The translations under genes and the position numbers were made by a program. From Lacticaseibacillus brantae DSM 23927 (GTDB lineage: Bacteria; Bacillota; Bacilli; Lactobacillales; Lactobacillaceae), in NCBI RefSeq assembly GCF_001436115.1, contig NZ_AYZQ01000002.1:186001-250000 (forward strand): a stretch of 64,000 bases of DNA, given 5' to 3'. Position 1 is the first letter of the stretch; the number at the start of each line of letters is the position of its first letter. Shown here piece after piece: positions 24,310 to 33,305 of this stretch. The notes beneath the pieces were generated by a model. The model worked only from the letters and a program-made list of their open reading frames with translations. It was not told where the DNA came from and ran no database searches.

Positions 24310-25386
24310 ATGAAAAAAACATTAACAATGCTTAGTCTTGCCGCAACGCTCGGTGGGACAGCGATCGGCACTATTACCAGCGCTGCCACAACGATTCAAG
24401 CCGCAGATGCTAGCATCTCCAGCAAAGCCCAAACCACACAACAAAAAGAATTCATTCAAAAAATTGCTGCACATGCTCAAAACTGCGCGACCCAATACGG
24501 CTTGTACCCAAGCGTGATGATGGCTCAAGCAATCCTTGAATCCGGATGGGGCCAATCAACGTTGTCCCTTGCGCCTAACTACAACCTTTTCGGGATTAAG
24601 AAGGGCCAAGATTGGACGGGCGACACTGTCTCTATGCAAACTCAAGAATGGGATGCCAATGCCGGCAAGTACGTCACGATTATGGCAGACTTCCGTAAGT
24701 ACCCAAGCTTCTTTGAATCCTTCACGGATAATGCGAAGAAGCTGCGCCTTGGCCCTGGGGCATGGAACCCAAGCTATTATTCTGGGACCTGGATTGAGAA
24801 TACGAAGAGTTATCAAGATGCAACGGCTTGGTTACAAGGTCGTTATGCCACCGATATTTCATACGCTTCCAAATTGAATCGTGTGATTACGGATAATAAT
24901 TTAACGCAATATGATCCAAAGCCAACGACCGTCAACAAAGTTGTTACTACGACGGCTGCTACGACGGTTTATAAGCAGTTCAACGGGCCTAAAACCGCTA
25001 ACGGCCAAGTTCTGCCAGCAGGTACATCTTGGAAGGCCAATAAGCAGATTACCATGGTTGATGGCACCGTTTGGTATGATTTAGGCAATAATCAATGGGC
25101 TAGCAGCGCAACCGTTAAGGAAGGTGAAACGAACCCTAGTAATCCAAGTAACCCTGGCAACTCAAACGAAACAGTTATCAGCGGTGTTGCCCGCGTGAAC
25201 TATGTTCCTGGCTACAGCATTGCTATCTGGAACAAGCCAGGCAACGATCGGCAATTCACTGGCAAGAAACTTCTGCACGGGACAGACTGGAAGGTCTTCA
25301 AGCGCGCAGTCGTTGACGGCCAAGTCTGGTACAACCTTGGTGGTAACCAATGGCTCCAAGGCAAGTACGTCACATATAAGGCTTAA
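24310..25386 (+). CDS. Cell-wall N-acetylglucosaminidase (GH73)
   Basis: This 358-aa secreted hydrolase has a signal peptide to about residue 29 and a glucosaminidase domain (about 45-200). The domain includes YPSVMMAQAILESGWGQS (catalytic Glu in ILESGWG), NYNLFGIKKG and FRKYPSFFESF, all standard for AcmA/LytG-type GH73. A degenerate repeat (AGTSWKANKQ ... WYDLGNNQWA) and one full surface repeat follow after a Ser/Asn/Pro linker. It cleaves the glycan chain of peptidoglycan during division or turnover. The ATG at 24310 has GGAGG upstream. It is probably cotranscribed with the amidase 42 bp later. Confidence 0.92.
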   Translation: MKKTLTMLSLAATLGGTAIGTITSAATTIQAADASISSKAQTTQQKEFIQKIAAHAQNCATQYGLYPSVMMAQAILESGWGQSTLSLAPNYNLFGIKKGQDWTGDTVSMQTQEWDANAGKYVTIMADFRKYPSFFESFTDNAKKLRLGPGAWNPSYYSGTWIENTKSYQDATAWLQGRYATDISYASKLNRVITDNNLTQYDPKPTTVNKVVTTTAATTVYKQFNGPKTANGQVLPAGTSWKANKQITMVDGTVWYDLGNNQWASSATVKEGETNPSNPSNPGNSNETVISGVARVNYVPGYSIAIWNKPGNDRQFTGKKLLHGTDWKVFKRAVVDGQVWYNLGGNQWLQGKYVTYKA

Positions 25387-25428
25387 CCGATACTTAGTTT
25401 GGAGCATAGGCAAAAGAAGAGGATAAAA

Positions 25429-27090
25429 ATGAAAACAAAGAAATTGATCACATCAGTCGCAGTCGCGGGTGCACTTTTTGCCCCAGCTGTGATGACAGCT
25501 ATTGGTCCTATGGTGTCACCTGTGCAGACCGTCCACGCTGCCAGTGCGATTAATGATTTAATCGCCAAGAATGGCTACAAGGTCCCAGCACTTGAAACCA
25601 TGAAGACGACTTTTACCCAATATAATGGTTATCGTAAAGGTGTTGGTAAGCCGGAAGGTGTCGTCATTCATGATACGGCCAATGACAACTCCACCATCTA
25701 TAACGAAATCAGCTATATGCAAAACAACTGGTCAACCAGCACGTATTCATATGTGCACGCTTTTGTTGATGCGAACCACATCATCAATATTCACCCAACA
25801 GATTACACCGTTTGGGGTGCCGGTCCATATGCCAACGCGCGGTTTGTTCAGATTGAACTCGTTCACGCGCATTCAACCGCAGATTTCGCCAAATCTGTGA
25901 ACAACGATGCGTGGTATGTGGCCTATCTGTTGAAGCAATATGGTTTGCCACTCGATAACGCCTCAAGCGATGGCAGTGGGACAGTTTGGTCTCACAAGGC
26001 TGTTAGCTTGTTCCTCGGCGGGACAGATCACGTTGACCCAGATGGCTACTTTGCTAAATGGGGCTACGACATGAATCAGTTCTACCAATTGGTTAGCAAG
26101 CACTATGCCAACCTTGGTGGTAGCGTGACGCCACCAGCTGATTTGGACACAGTGGTTTCAACTCAAGACGTGAACAAACAAGCCACAGTCAATGGGACCG
26201 ACGTTAACGGCGTCTTCTATTTGACGGCGAACGGCTTTGAGAGCTTCGGCATGAGCTCGCAGTACAACGGCCAGAGCTTCACTGTCACCAAGTTAGCTAA
26301 GACGAAGAAGGGCCTGGAAATGGCGCTCTTGACCCGTGACGGCAAGCAAGTGGCTTGGATTCAATCCAACCGCTTGAGCTATAGCAACCCGGACAAGATT
26401 GTTAGCCGCACCCCAATCAACGAGGAAGTAACCCTGAAGAGTGGCGCCGCAGCCTACTACTTGTTGAGTGATGGCTTCCAACAATTCACAACTGCTAATG
26501 GCCAAAAGGCGACTGCGGTTGAAAAGGCAACAACCCAAAGTGGCGTCACTTACTACTTGATTAAACAAAACGGTAGCAACTGGGGCTGGATGAAGGCTGC
26601 TGATACGACTGCGGTCAATGGCAATGATGATCCTGTTCAACAACCTGCAAGCCTGCAGGTGACCGTTAACAGTGGTGCACCATTGTATTACTTGATGAGT
26701 AATGGTTTCCAACAATTCAGTACTGCTAACTACGGTAACAAGAGTTTCAAGGTGATCCGTAAAGCTACTGCTGGTTCAAAGGAATACTACTTGTTAAGCG
26801 AAGACGGCAGCAAAGGCTTTGCCTGGGTCCCAACCAGCAACGTCACCGTCAGCAATGGCGGTTCCAACACTGAAATCACGAACGTCAATGGCACCGGGAC
26901 AATCAACTATGTGCCAGGATATGGTGTCCTGATGCTTGATGCCCCAGCCGGTAACCACATCGGCGGCCGGTATTTGCAACACGGCACCAGCTGGAAGGTC
27001 TTCCAGAAGGCTGTCACAGCGGATGGCTCCGTCTACTACAACTTAGGCGGCAACCAGTGGCTCAGCGATAAATATTTAATCATTAAATAA
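25429..27090 (+). CDS. N-acetylmuramoyl-L-alanine amidase with GW/SH3-like repeats
   Basis: This 553-aa secreted enzyme has a signal peptide to about 38. The Amidase_2 domain (about 55-225) includes GVVIHDTAND, YVHAFVDANHI and GTDHVDPDGYFAKWGYD, which supply the zinc ligands. Three GW/SH3-like repeats follow (LTANGFESF, LLSDGFQQF, LMSNGFQQF), and then one full surface repeat ending LGGNQWLSDKY. It cuts the stem peptide from muramic acid. With the GH73 gene it forms an autolysin pair sharing the same wall-binding module. The ATG at 25429 is preceded by AAGAGG. A terminator follows. Confidence 0.92.
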   Translation: MKTKKLITSVAVAGALFAPAVMTAIGPMVSPVQTVHAASAINDLIAKNGYKVPALETMKTTFTQYNGYRKGVGKPEGVVIHDTANDNSTIYNEISYMQNNWSTSTYSYVHAFVDANHIINIHPTDYTVWGAGPYANARFVQIELVHAHSTADFAKSVNNDAWYVAYLLKQYGLPLDNASSDGSGTVWSHKAVSLFLGGTDHVDPDGYFAKWGYDMNQFYQLVSKHYANLGGSVTPPADLDTVVSTQDVNKQATVNGTDVNGVFYLTANGFESFGMSSQYNGQSFTVTKLAKTKKGLEMALLTRDGKQVAWIQSNRLSYSNPDKIVSRTPINEEVTLKSGAAAYYLLSDGFQQFTTANGQKATAVEKATTQSGVTYYLIKQNGSNWGWMKAADTTAVNGNDDPVQQPASLQVTVNSGAPLYYLMSNGFQQFSTANYGNKSFKVIRKATAGSKEYYLLSEDGSKGFAWVPTSNVTVSNGGSNTEITNVNGTGTINYVPGYGVLMLDAPAGNHIGGRYLQHGTSWKVFQKAVTADGSVYYNLGGNQWLSDKYLIIK

Positions 27091-27095
27091 TCATA

Positions 27096-27129
27096 CAGCG
27101 GCGAGGCCTTGTGCCCCGTCGCTTTTTTA
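27096..27129 (+). terminator. Terminator of the autolysin operon
   Basis: The stem AGCGGCGAGG / CCCCGTCGCT, then TTTTTT, a few bases past the amidase stop. Confidence 0.8.
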
Positions 27130-27242
27130 TTTGTTTTGTTAGATGACCTCGTCCTTGGTTTCTGATCCGACGGCCGGATTTTGCCGCTACTATCTTTGGT
27201 TTAGGACTAGATTTTCGAAGCCCAAAATTGCAATCTCAATTC

Positions 27243-27402
27243 TGTTGCTGCAACGAATCAGCCGGGCAGCTGTGAAATTGTTCAAGGCTGGGTGGGTCTT
27301 GCCAGCCATGAACAAGGCCGAGCTTGAAGACCGCCGTTCTTTGGCGGGCTTCAAGTCGTGCCCACAGCGCTCCCCCGGCATGATTCGGCAGCAAAGCTGC
27401 GT
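27243..27402 (+). repeat. Structured three-way-junction repeat, copy B
   Basis: A noncoding element with the same fold as 16322-16480. The outer stem is GCAGCTGTG / CCCACAGCGC with a flanking GCTGC..GCAGC extension. Hairpin 1 is TTGTTCAAGGCTGG / CCAGCCATGAACAA. Hairpin 2 is GCTTGAAGACCGCC / GGCGGGCTTCAAGT. Two base pairs of hairpin 1 differ from copy A on both sides together. Confidence 0.85.
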
Positions 27403-27488
27403 TGTCTTTGTCCTTAGTGAGGCTTCACGCTCTTTATTGTTTGGCGAATGGTGATGTAACGTTATAATGGTGGCAGTGGAGGTATGGT

Positions 27489-28502
27489 ATGACAAGATAT
27501 GAACGATTTCTCTCGAACACGAAAGTACGCCGAGCCGTTGTGCTACTGAGCGTCGTTGTGGTCCTTTGGTTGGCCCGCAGCATTATGAGCATGATCCTGC
27601 TGACGTTTCTATTCACTTTTCTGGTGACCAGGCTGGTCCGTTTCATCCAGCGCTTCTGGAAGATTCAGCCATTAGTGGTCGTGGTGCCGCTGTACGCGGT
27701 GATTGTGGCCGGGCTGTCGTACGCCGCCATCCATTACGTGCCGGCCATCGCGCACCAAACAATCTCGCTGTTTGATTCGGTCCAGCGCTTCTATTACAGC
27801 GAAGAGTTCGCCCACAACCAAGCAATGCAGTGGGTGTTGCGCAGCATTAACAATATGAATTTAAATGAACAGTTTAAAGCTGGTTTTTCCACGGTATTGC
27901 AGTACGTCAGCAATATTGGGGCGATGGGGGTCACGCTTTTTGTTTCCTTCATCTTGAGTTTCTTCTACACGATTGAACTCGACAGTCTCAACGAGTTCGG
28001 CCGCACCTTCCTGACGTCGCCATTTGGTTGGTATTTTCAGGACTTGGCGTATTTCGCTAAAAAGTTCATCAATACCTTTGGCGTTGTGATTGAAGCCCAA
28101 ATTTTTATTGCGCTAGTCAATACAGTGATTACAACAATCACCTTGCTGGTAATGAAGATGCCAAATGTGCCTAGTCTCGGCTTAATGGTTTTCTTGTTGT
28201 CCATGATTCCAGTGGCGGGGGCGATTATCTCGGTCGTTCCATTGAGTGTCATTGCGTTTACTGTCGATGGCTGGCAAGGCGTGATTACGATTATCGTGAT
28301 GATTGCCGTGATTCATGCCCTGGAAGCTTATGTTTTGAATCCAAAGTTCATGAGCAGTCGCACCAAGTTGCCGGTATTCTTCACCTTCGTAATTTTGCTA
28401 GTCGCGGATCGGTTGTTTGGCACTTGGGGTCTAATTGTAGGGATTCCAATCTTTACGTTCTTGCTTGATATTCTTGAGATTAAGAAAATTTCCACGGAAT
28501 AA
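27489..28502 (+). CDS. AI-2E family transporter-like membrane protein
   Basis: This 337-aa protein has about eight membrane segments. The long soluble loop after TM3-4 and the C-terminal pattern VAGAIISVVPLSVIAF ... EAYVLNPKFMSSR are characteristic of the AI-2E transporter family (PF01594). Characterised members export diverse small molecules or act as Na+/H+ antiporters. An AI-2 link should not be assumed. GGAGG precedes the ATG. The beta-lactamase-like gene follows 11 bp later, so they are cotranscribed. Confidence 0.88.
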   Translation: MTRYERFLSNTKVRRAVVLLSVVVVLWLARSIMSMILLTFLFTFLVTRLVRFIQRFWKIQPLVVVVPLYAVIVAGLSYAAIHYVPAIAHQTISLFDSVQRFYYSEEFAHNQAMQWVLRSINNMNLNEQFKAGFSTVLQYVSNIGAMGVTLFVSFILSFFYTIELDSLNEFGRTFLTSPFGWYFQDLAYFAKKFINTFGVVIEAQIFIALVNTVITTITLLVMKMPNVPSLGLMVFLLSMIPVAGAIISVVPLSVIAFTVDGWQGVITIIVMIAVIHALEAYVLNPKFMSSRTKLPVFFTFVILLVADRLFGTWGLIVGIPIFTFLLDILEIKKISTE

Positions 28503-28513
28503 GGTGGGCGCTT

Positions 28514-29764
28514 ATGGCGAGAAAAATTTTGTTATTCGTGGTCGTTTTTCTAGGCGCACTGAGTTTGGGCATTGGCCTGAGTCCAGCCTATACAGAAAGT
28601 CGACTGATTCCAATTACAGTTAATTATTCACCCGGCTATGCGATTAAAACGTATGATCGCAAAGGCCATGGGAAAGACGCGCTAATTGCGACGAATACAC
28701 ATTTATACGCCTGGCGCCTGACCACTATTAACGGCATTCCCATGTACCAAATTGGTAGTAATGAGTACATTCCGCAGAGTTTGACCCAGCGCGGCCGGGT
28801 ACAGGCTCAGAAACTGACGAGTGCTGAAGATGAACTGGTCAAAGCAACGCATTTTCAGGGCAATGTGCTGTTGTTTGATAACTACCGTATCAGCTCGGTC
28901 CGCAGTTATGGTTATGCCAATGCCGCTCAGAAAGTTAAGAACGCGCCGAATACCTTGTTTGCTATTGCATCAGTAGAGAAGACGTTCACCGCTGTCTTGA
29001 TTGCCCAACTCATTAAACAAGGCAAGCTGAGCTATTCGACCAGCCTGGCAAAGTTCTATCCGGATATCCCTTATGCGGAAGACATCACGATTCGACAACT
29101 GCTTGATCATCAATCAGGGATTGAGATGGATGAGGTTTATCCCAATGAGCCGCTGCAAGGCGAACAGGCGGCGATTGACTGGACAATGCACAATCTAAAG
29201 TCCACCGATAACCATGAGTATAATTACACCAATGCCAACTACGTCTTATTGGCCGGGATTATTCGCCAACTGACGAATGAGAGTTACGCCCAAGTCTTGA
29301 AAGCGCGCATTCTCACGCCGCTAAAAATGACGCAGGCGTACATTTATGATGATTTGCCGAGTAAAAATGTCGCGTTGGCTTACCAGTATCAGGATAAAGA
29401 CAACGTCCCAGAGCCAATTAGCCAGAGTCTGTTGTCGACGTTATTGGGTACCGGGAACTTGTACATGTCGATTACGGACTTGGCCACCTTCCAAATGGCC
29501 TTGGATCACCAGCAATTGATGAGTAAAGCCGACTTCAATCAACTGGCCTTGCCTGCGTCTGATGATGCGACCTATGCCGGCGGCTGGTTCCAATCCGGCA
29601 ATACTCGGTACGTCCACGGGGTCTATGATGACTTTGTCGGCGGATTCGATGCCGTGATTCAAATTGATCACACGGGTAATTCTGGCGTCATTCTGCTGGC
29701 AAATCAGAGTACTGATACTGATACCACGCAGTTGGCCAATGATTTGTACCAGCTCGTAAACTAA
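28514..29764 (+). CDS. Serine hydrolase, beta-lactamase/DD-peptidase fold, with N-terminal surface repeat
   Basis: This 416-aa exported protein has a signal peptide/anchor (about residues 4-22). One divergent surface repeat follows directly (NYSPGYAIKTY ... YQIGSNEYIPQS). The class C beta-lactamase-like domain has the active-site tetrad S-V-E-K (FAIASVEKTF) and a Tyr-x-Asn motif (NYTNANY). HG in YVHGVYDD stands in the third-motif position. Such proteins are usually peptidoglycan or D-amino-acid peptide hydrolases rather than resistance enzymes. The N-terminal position of the repeat is unlike its C-terminal placement in neighbours. RBS AAGGTGGG. Confidence 0.88.
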   Translation: MARKILLFVVVFLGALSLGIGLSPAYTESRLIPITVNYSPGYAIKTYDRKGHGKDALIATNTHLYAWRLTTINGIPMYQIGSNEYIPQSLTQRGRVQAQKLTSAEDELVKATHFQGNVLLFDNYRISSVRSYGYANAAQKVKNAPNTLFAIASVEKTFTAVLIAQLIKQGKLSYSTSLAKFYPDIPYAEDITIRQLLDHQSGIEMDEVYPNEPLQGEQAAIDWTMHNLKSTDNHEYNYTNANYVLLAGIIRQLTNESYAQVLKARILTPLKMTQAYIYDDLPSKNVALAYQYQDKDNVPEPISQSLLSTLLGTGNLYMSITDLATFQMALDHQQLMSKADFNQLALPASDDATYAGGWFQSGNTRYVHGVYDDFVGGFDAVIQIDHTGNSGVILLANQSTDTDTTQLANDLYQLVN

Positions 29765-29799
29765 AAACACGCCTGCAGATTTTCTGCGGGCGTGTTTTT
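29763..29799. terminator. Bidirectional terminator
   Basis: The stem AAAAACACGCC / GGCGTGTTTTT with an inner GCAGA / TCTGC, between convergent genes. Confidence 0.92.
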
Positions 29800-30004
29800 A
29801 ATGGCGGTGAGACATCCAGTAGATGAGGCGGGCAATGAGGGCAAACCCACCGCCGAGCAAGATGAGATCCATGATAGCGTGTAAAGTGGAAAGCCCACCA
29901 TTAGCATCCACAGCAGTTTGTAAGCCGGGATTGTTCACATAAACTAGAAAATAGATGACACTGATGAGCCATAGACCAGCGATACTGAACCATAATTTCT
30001 TCAT
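29798..30004 (-). CDS. Small two-TM membrane protein
   Basis: This 68-aa protein has two hydrophobic helices (about 5-24 and 42-61) and a basic C-terminus (WMSHRH). I recognise no family. GGAGG lies 7 nt before the ATG. It is monocistronic, between the surface cluster and gpmA. Confidence 0.7.
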   Translation of the reverse strand: MKKLWFSIAGLWLISVIYFLVYVNNPGLQTAVDANGGLSTLHAIMDLILLGGGFALIARLIYWMSHRH

Positions 30005-30142
30005 GGTGTTCCTCCATTTGTCTTCCTAGTCCTAATATAGCAAATTTCTGAATGCCGGTGTCTTTTTTCTGTAAATGGGTTATAATTAGAGGATGAAAAA
30101 GCCGTCAATTCGGCAAAAAATTAAAAGCGAGGTAATTTCAGC

Positions 30143-30835
30143 ATGGCAAAATTAGTGCTTATCCGTCACGGTCAAAGTGAATGGAACTTATCAAACCAAT
30201 TTACTGGTTGGGTTGATGTTAACTTGAGTGACCAAGGTGTTGAAGAAGCAAAGACTGCAGGACGTAAGATTAAGGAAGCAGGTTTGGAATTTGACCAAGC
30301 TTACACTTCTGTTTTGACGCGTGCAATCAAGACTTTACACTTTGCTCTTGAAGAATCAGACCAACTCTGGGTTCCTGAAACCAAGACTTGGCGCTTAAAT
30401 GAACGTCACTACGGCGCTTTGCAAGGCCAAAACAAGGCTGAAGCTGCTGAAAAGTGGGGCGACGAACAAGTGCACATCTGGCGTCGTTCATACGATGTCC
30501 TTCCTCCTCTTTTGGATGCAAGTGATGAAGGCTCAGCTGCTAACGATCGTCGTTACGCTAACCTCGACCCACACATCATCCCTGGTGGTGAAAACTTGAA
30601 GGTTACCTTGGAACGCGTGATGCCTTTCTGGGAAGACCATATCGCTCCTGACTTGTTAGCCGGCAAGAACGTTATCATCGCTGCTCATGGTAACTCATTG
30701 CGCGCCTTAACCAAGTACATCGAAAACATTTCAGATGAGGACATCATCAACTTAGAAATGGCAACTGGCGAACCAGTTGTGTATGACTTCGACGACAAGT
30801 TGAACGTTACAAACAAGACTAAGTTAGGTAAGTAG
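30143..30835 (+). CDS. gpmA: 2,3-bisphosphoglycerate-dependent phosphoglycerate mutase
   Basis: This 230-aa glycolytic enzyme interconverts 3- and 2-phosphoglycerate. The catalytic motif [10 protein letters not shown] has phospho-His9, with the second His182 in [21 protein letters not shown] is also typical. Strong codon bias indicates high expression. TATAAT is at 30081-30086. The last 212 bp (30624-30835, from codon 161) are repeated as displaced fragments at 42304, 44722 (partial) and 46849. This shows that the 3' end is a mobile-element integration site, so the current 3' third was probably supplied by the newest element. Confidence 0.97.
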   Translation: MAKLVLIRHGQSEWNLSNQFTGWVDVNLSDQGVEEAKTAGRKIKEAGLEFDQAYTSVLTRAIKTLHFALEESDQLWVPETKTWRLNERHYGALQGQNKAEAAEKWGDEQVHIWRRSYDVLPPLLDASDEGSAANDRRYANLDPHIIPGGENLKVTLERVMPFWEDHIAPDLLAGKNVIIAAHGNSLRALTKYIENISDEDIINLEMATGEPVVYDFDDKLNVTNKTKLGK

Positions 30836-30851
30836 TTTTTACGTAGCTTCG

Positions 30852-30881
30852 GACACTCACTTCGGTGGGTGTCTTTTTTTT
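30852..30881 (+). terminator. gpmA terminator
   Basis: The stem GACACTCAC / GTGGGTGTC with a TTCG loop and eight T. Related copies follow the displaced gpmA fragments at 42647 and 47118. Confidence 0.92.
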
Positions 30882-30897
30882 GGCATAGCGTGTCATA

Positions 30898-30919
30898 GAA
30901 TTGGCACTTGCAGGCTCTC
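30898..30919 (+). repeat. 22-bp direct repeat downstream of gpmA, copy 1
   Basis: This segment (GAATTGGCACTTGCAG plus six bases) recurs at 42703-42724 and 47176-47197 with few changes, always just past the gpmA terminator. It marks how far the duplicated end-segment extends. Confidence 0.75.
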
Positions 30920-31108
30920 CTGTCGACTAATCAATTCTGCCTGTGCAGAATAAAAAGAACCCCATAATTGTAAGGCTTAATCGTCTACCAATTGTGGAGT
31001 GCTTCCTAGAATTCATTCTCTTAGTAATTTTTTTATTTGTAATAGAGGGTTGTACTGCTTGCTAATCAAAAGGGGGCTTACTGGGTTTCAAGCTCCCGAT
31101 TAAAGTAC

Positions 31109-33217
31109 TCATCCCCGTTCAATAATGTTGACAGGGTCTAATTTATTTAATCTCCGAATAGGCAATAAACTAGCTATAAGAATGACACCAAACGCCAAAA
31201 TCAGATTAGCGAGAAGTGTAGAAAGGAGGAACTGCCCTGGATATAGGAGCATTGTACGTAGCAGAAAGAATAGGATTGCTGCGTCAATAATCTCTGCCAG
31301 GATGAACATGATTAGACTGTAGCGAAAGCCATTTACTAATAGTATTTTACGAATATCTTGAGATGAATACCCAATTGCTTTTAAGATGCCAATTTCCTGC
31401 ATTCTACTTCTATTGGTGAAGAAGAAAGTAATCATCAAGACAACGGTCGTTGCGATTATAATTAGAATCGCGAAATTCGTGGATGAATGTTGAGAATCCT
31501 GGATACTCTGATTGAGAGCCGCAATGTTTTGCGCGATTGATGTAACATGCAGCGATGGAGAAATTCCCTTGATTGAGTTGCCTATAGCCATAGTGTCATT
31601 GAATGTTTTTGCTTGAACAACCAAGGCACTAAAACCAAACGCCTGTTGTTTGAAAGACGGAAAAATCTGACCTTTAAGCGGATTCTTCTTGATTGTATCT
31701 TGCAGAATACCGGTCATTTGTGCATAGTCCATAAACAAACCATTGCCCAATTCAGATCGGTTATACGGATAATTGTCAGCCAGAATCCCTGTAATCTTAG
31801 TAGTTAATTTTACAGGGACATAAATATTACCATCGGTGGCTACCGTTTTCTTGTTGTTAGAAGGCAACTCGCTGGTAGCAAGGAACTCGGCGTATGGCAC
31901 ATAAATAGTGAGAGAGATATTATGGCCGACTAGCCCCTTACTCGATATGTGATTGTTATCTAGAAAGGTTTGTGACACAACCAAACCATCCTTGTTGACC
32001 TTCGGAGTTCCTTGACTAAAGAAATACTTGCGGCTTATATCCTCAGGGTACAGGGGTTGAATCGAGAAAGTTTTGGCAATGGAATACTTCTTATTTCCAA
32101 TATTGATAGGAATAGAAGTCGGTTCAGGGTCTTTGGCGTTATCTTTGGTTAGGCCGTAGGAAACAAAGTTAAAATATTTATAAACGATTTTGACACCCTT
32201 CACTTTGCCAATGATTGATTCCTCTTGATTAGATAGGTTTCTAAAGGGTTCTAGGTCCTGGTTACTATTACTTCCGAGGGTATCATTAGTCACAAATATT
32301 GAGTTATCGGTGGCTTTACTCAAAGTAACCTCTTGCTGCTGAGCCAGCACTTGAGGAATAGTAAGAATGACGCCTGAAATACTTAATAACAGGGTCACGA
32401 CGATTAGCACCGGCCAGGGAAGTTGTTTTTTTGCCTTGGAGTTTATTTTGTTGTAATGGAGCGCCTCTTTACTAGTGATTATTGAAGAAAAATCAGGTTT
32501 GACCTGAGATATATTTTGGTCAGGATGACTGACAGACTGCTCTGGTTCAACGCTTTGATGTTGCTCGATTAAATGTTGATCCAGGATGGTTAGGACAACA
32601 TCAGCATAATTCTTGGGTAATTCCTCGTGTGAGACAACAATAACAATTTTATTTAAATCATGAGCAAGATGAGACAATTCTTCATATAACTGAACAGCTT
32701 TGTCGTGATCTAAAGAATTACTCGGTTCGTCAGCAAAAATAACTTTGGCTCCTGTAATTAGTGCTCTCCCGATTGCACCTCGTTGATCCTCTCCGCCTGA
32801 TAATTGAGGTGCACTGATGTTTGAACGATCGTTCAAATCCAAATCTCCGAGCGTTTTTAACACAAGGTTTCTCTGCTCATCGGCTGGTACATCGGATTTC
32901 AAGAGCGGGACGCTTAAATTATCTCCAAGCGTAAGGCCGTTAATCAAATTATGGTCTTGAAAAATGAATCCAAAATTTGCAAGGCGAAAATCTGCCCGAC
33001 TCTTATCAGATAATTCCCACAAATTTACATCATCTGAGAAAACTTGACCAGTAGTTGGACGTTGCAGCAGTCCCATCACATTGAGCAGTGACGATTTCCC
33101 TATGCCCGACTGACCTTGAATCAAATACATTTTGCCAGATTTAAAGCTGTAACTCACGTTTGATAGGATTTCTTTGTCAAATTTAATGCTAATTGAATCT
33201 ATACGTAAAGTCCCCAT
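31109..33217 (-). CDS. ABC transporter, fused ATPase and FtsX-like permease
   Basis: This 702-aa protein begins with a MacB/LolD-type ATPase (Walker A GQSGIGKSS, signature LSGGEDQR, Walker B VIFADEPS, H-loop VVSHEE). After a linker it has a permease with four membrane segments and a large extracellular domain between TM1 and TM2, the FtsX/MacB pattern. The signature has D where Q is usual. The start at 33217 follows GGAGG. The longer frame to 33388 crosses into the divergent gene's promoter. Such fusions export or resist peptides. The divergent neighbour encodes a small secreted protein, so a bacteriocin export/immunity role is a candidate. Confidence 0.87.
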   Translation of the reverse strand: MGTLRIDSISIKFDKEILSNVSYSFKSGKMYLIQGQSGIGKSSLLNVMGLLQRPTTGQVFSDDVNLWELSDKSRADFRLANFGFIFQDHNLINGLTLGDNLSVPLLKSDVPADEQRNLVLKTLGDLDLNDRSNISAPQLSGGEDQRGAIGRALITGAKVIFADEPSNSLDHDKAVQLYEELSHLAHDLNKIVIVVSHEELPKNYADVVLTILDQHLIEQHQSVEPEQSVSHPDQNISQVKPDFSSIITSKEALHYNKINSKAKKQLPWPVLIVVTLLLSISGVILTIPQVLAQQQEVTLSKATDNSIFVTNDTLGSNSNQDLEPFRNLSNQEESIIGKVKGVKIVYKYFNFVSYGLTKDNAKDPEPTSIPINIGNKKYSIAKTFSIQPLYPEDISRKYFFSQGTPKVNKDGLVVSQTFLDNNHISSKGLVGHNISLTIYVPYAEFLATSELPSNNKKTVATDGNIYVPVKLTTKITGILADNYPYNRSELGNGLFMDYAQMTGILQDTIKKNPLKGQIFPSFKQQAFGFSALVVQAKTFNDTMAIGNSIKGISPSLHVTSIAQNIAALNQSIQDSQHSSTNFAILIIIATTVVLMITFFFTNRSRMQEIGILKAIGYSSQDIRKILLVNGFRYSLIMFILAEIIDAAILFFLLRTMLLYPGQFLLSTLLANLILAFGVILIASLLPIRRLNKLDPVNIIERG

Positions 33218-33305
33218 TTCTTTTACCTCCAAAGTTTTAATTGACGTTACCGTTTCCAGTGGTATATTCACTTTGTGCAGGAGGAAAAGTAAGGGGGGAG
33301 TTTCT

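Noticed and set aside
27489-28502. Calling this an autoinducer-2 exporter
   Set aside because: The family name is historical and members have varied roles. Nothing in the context points to AI-2.
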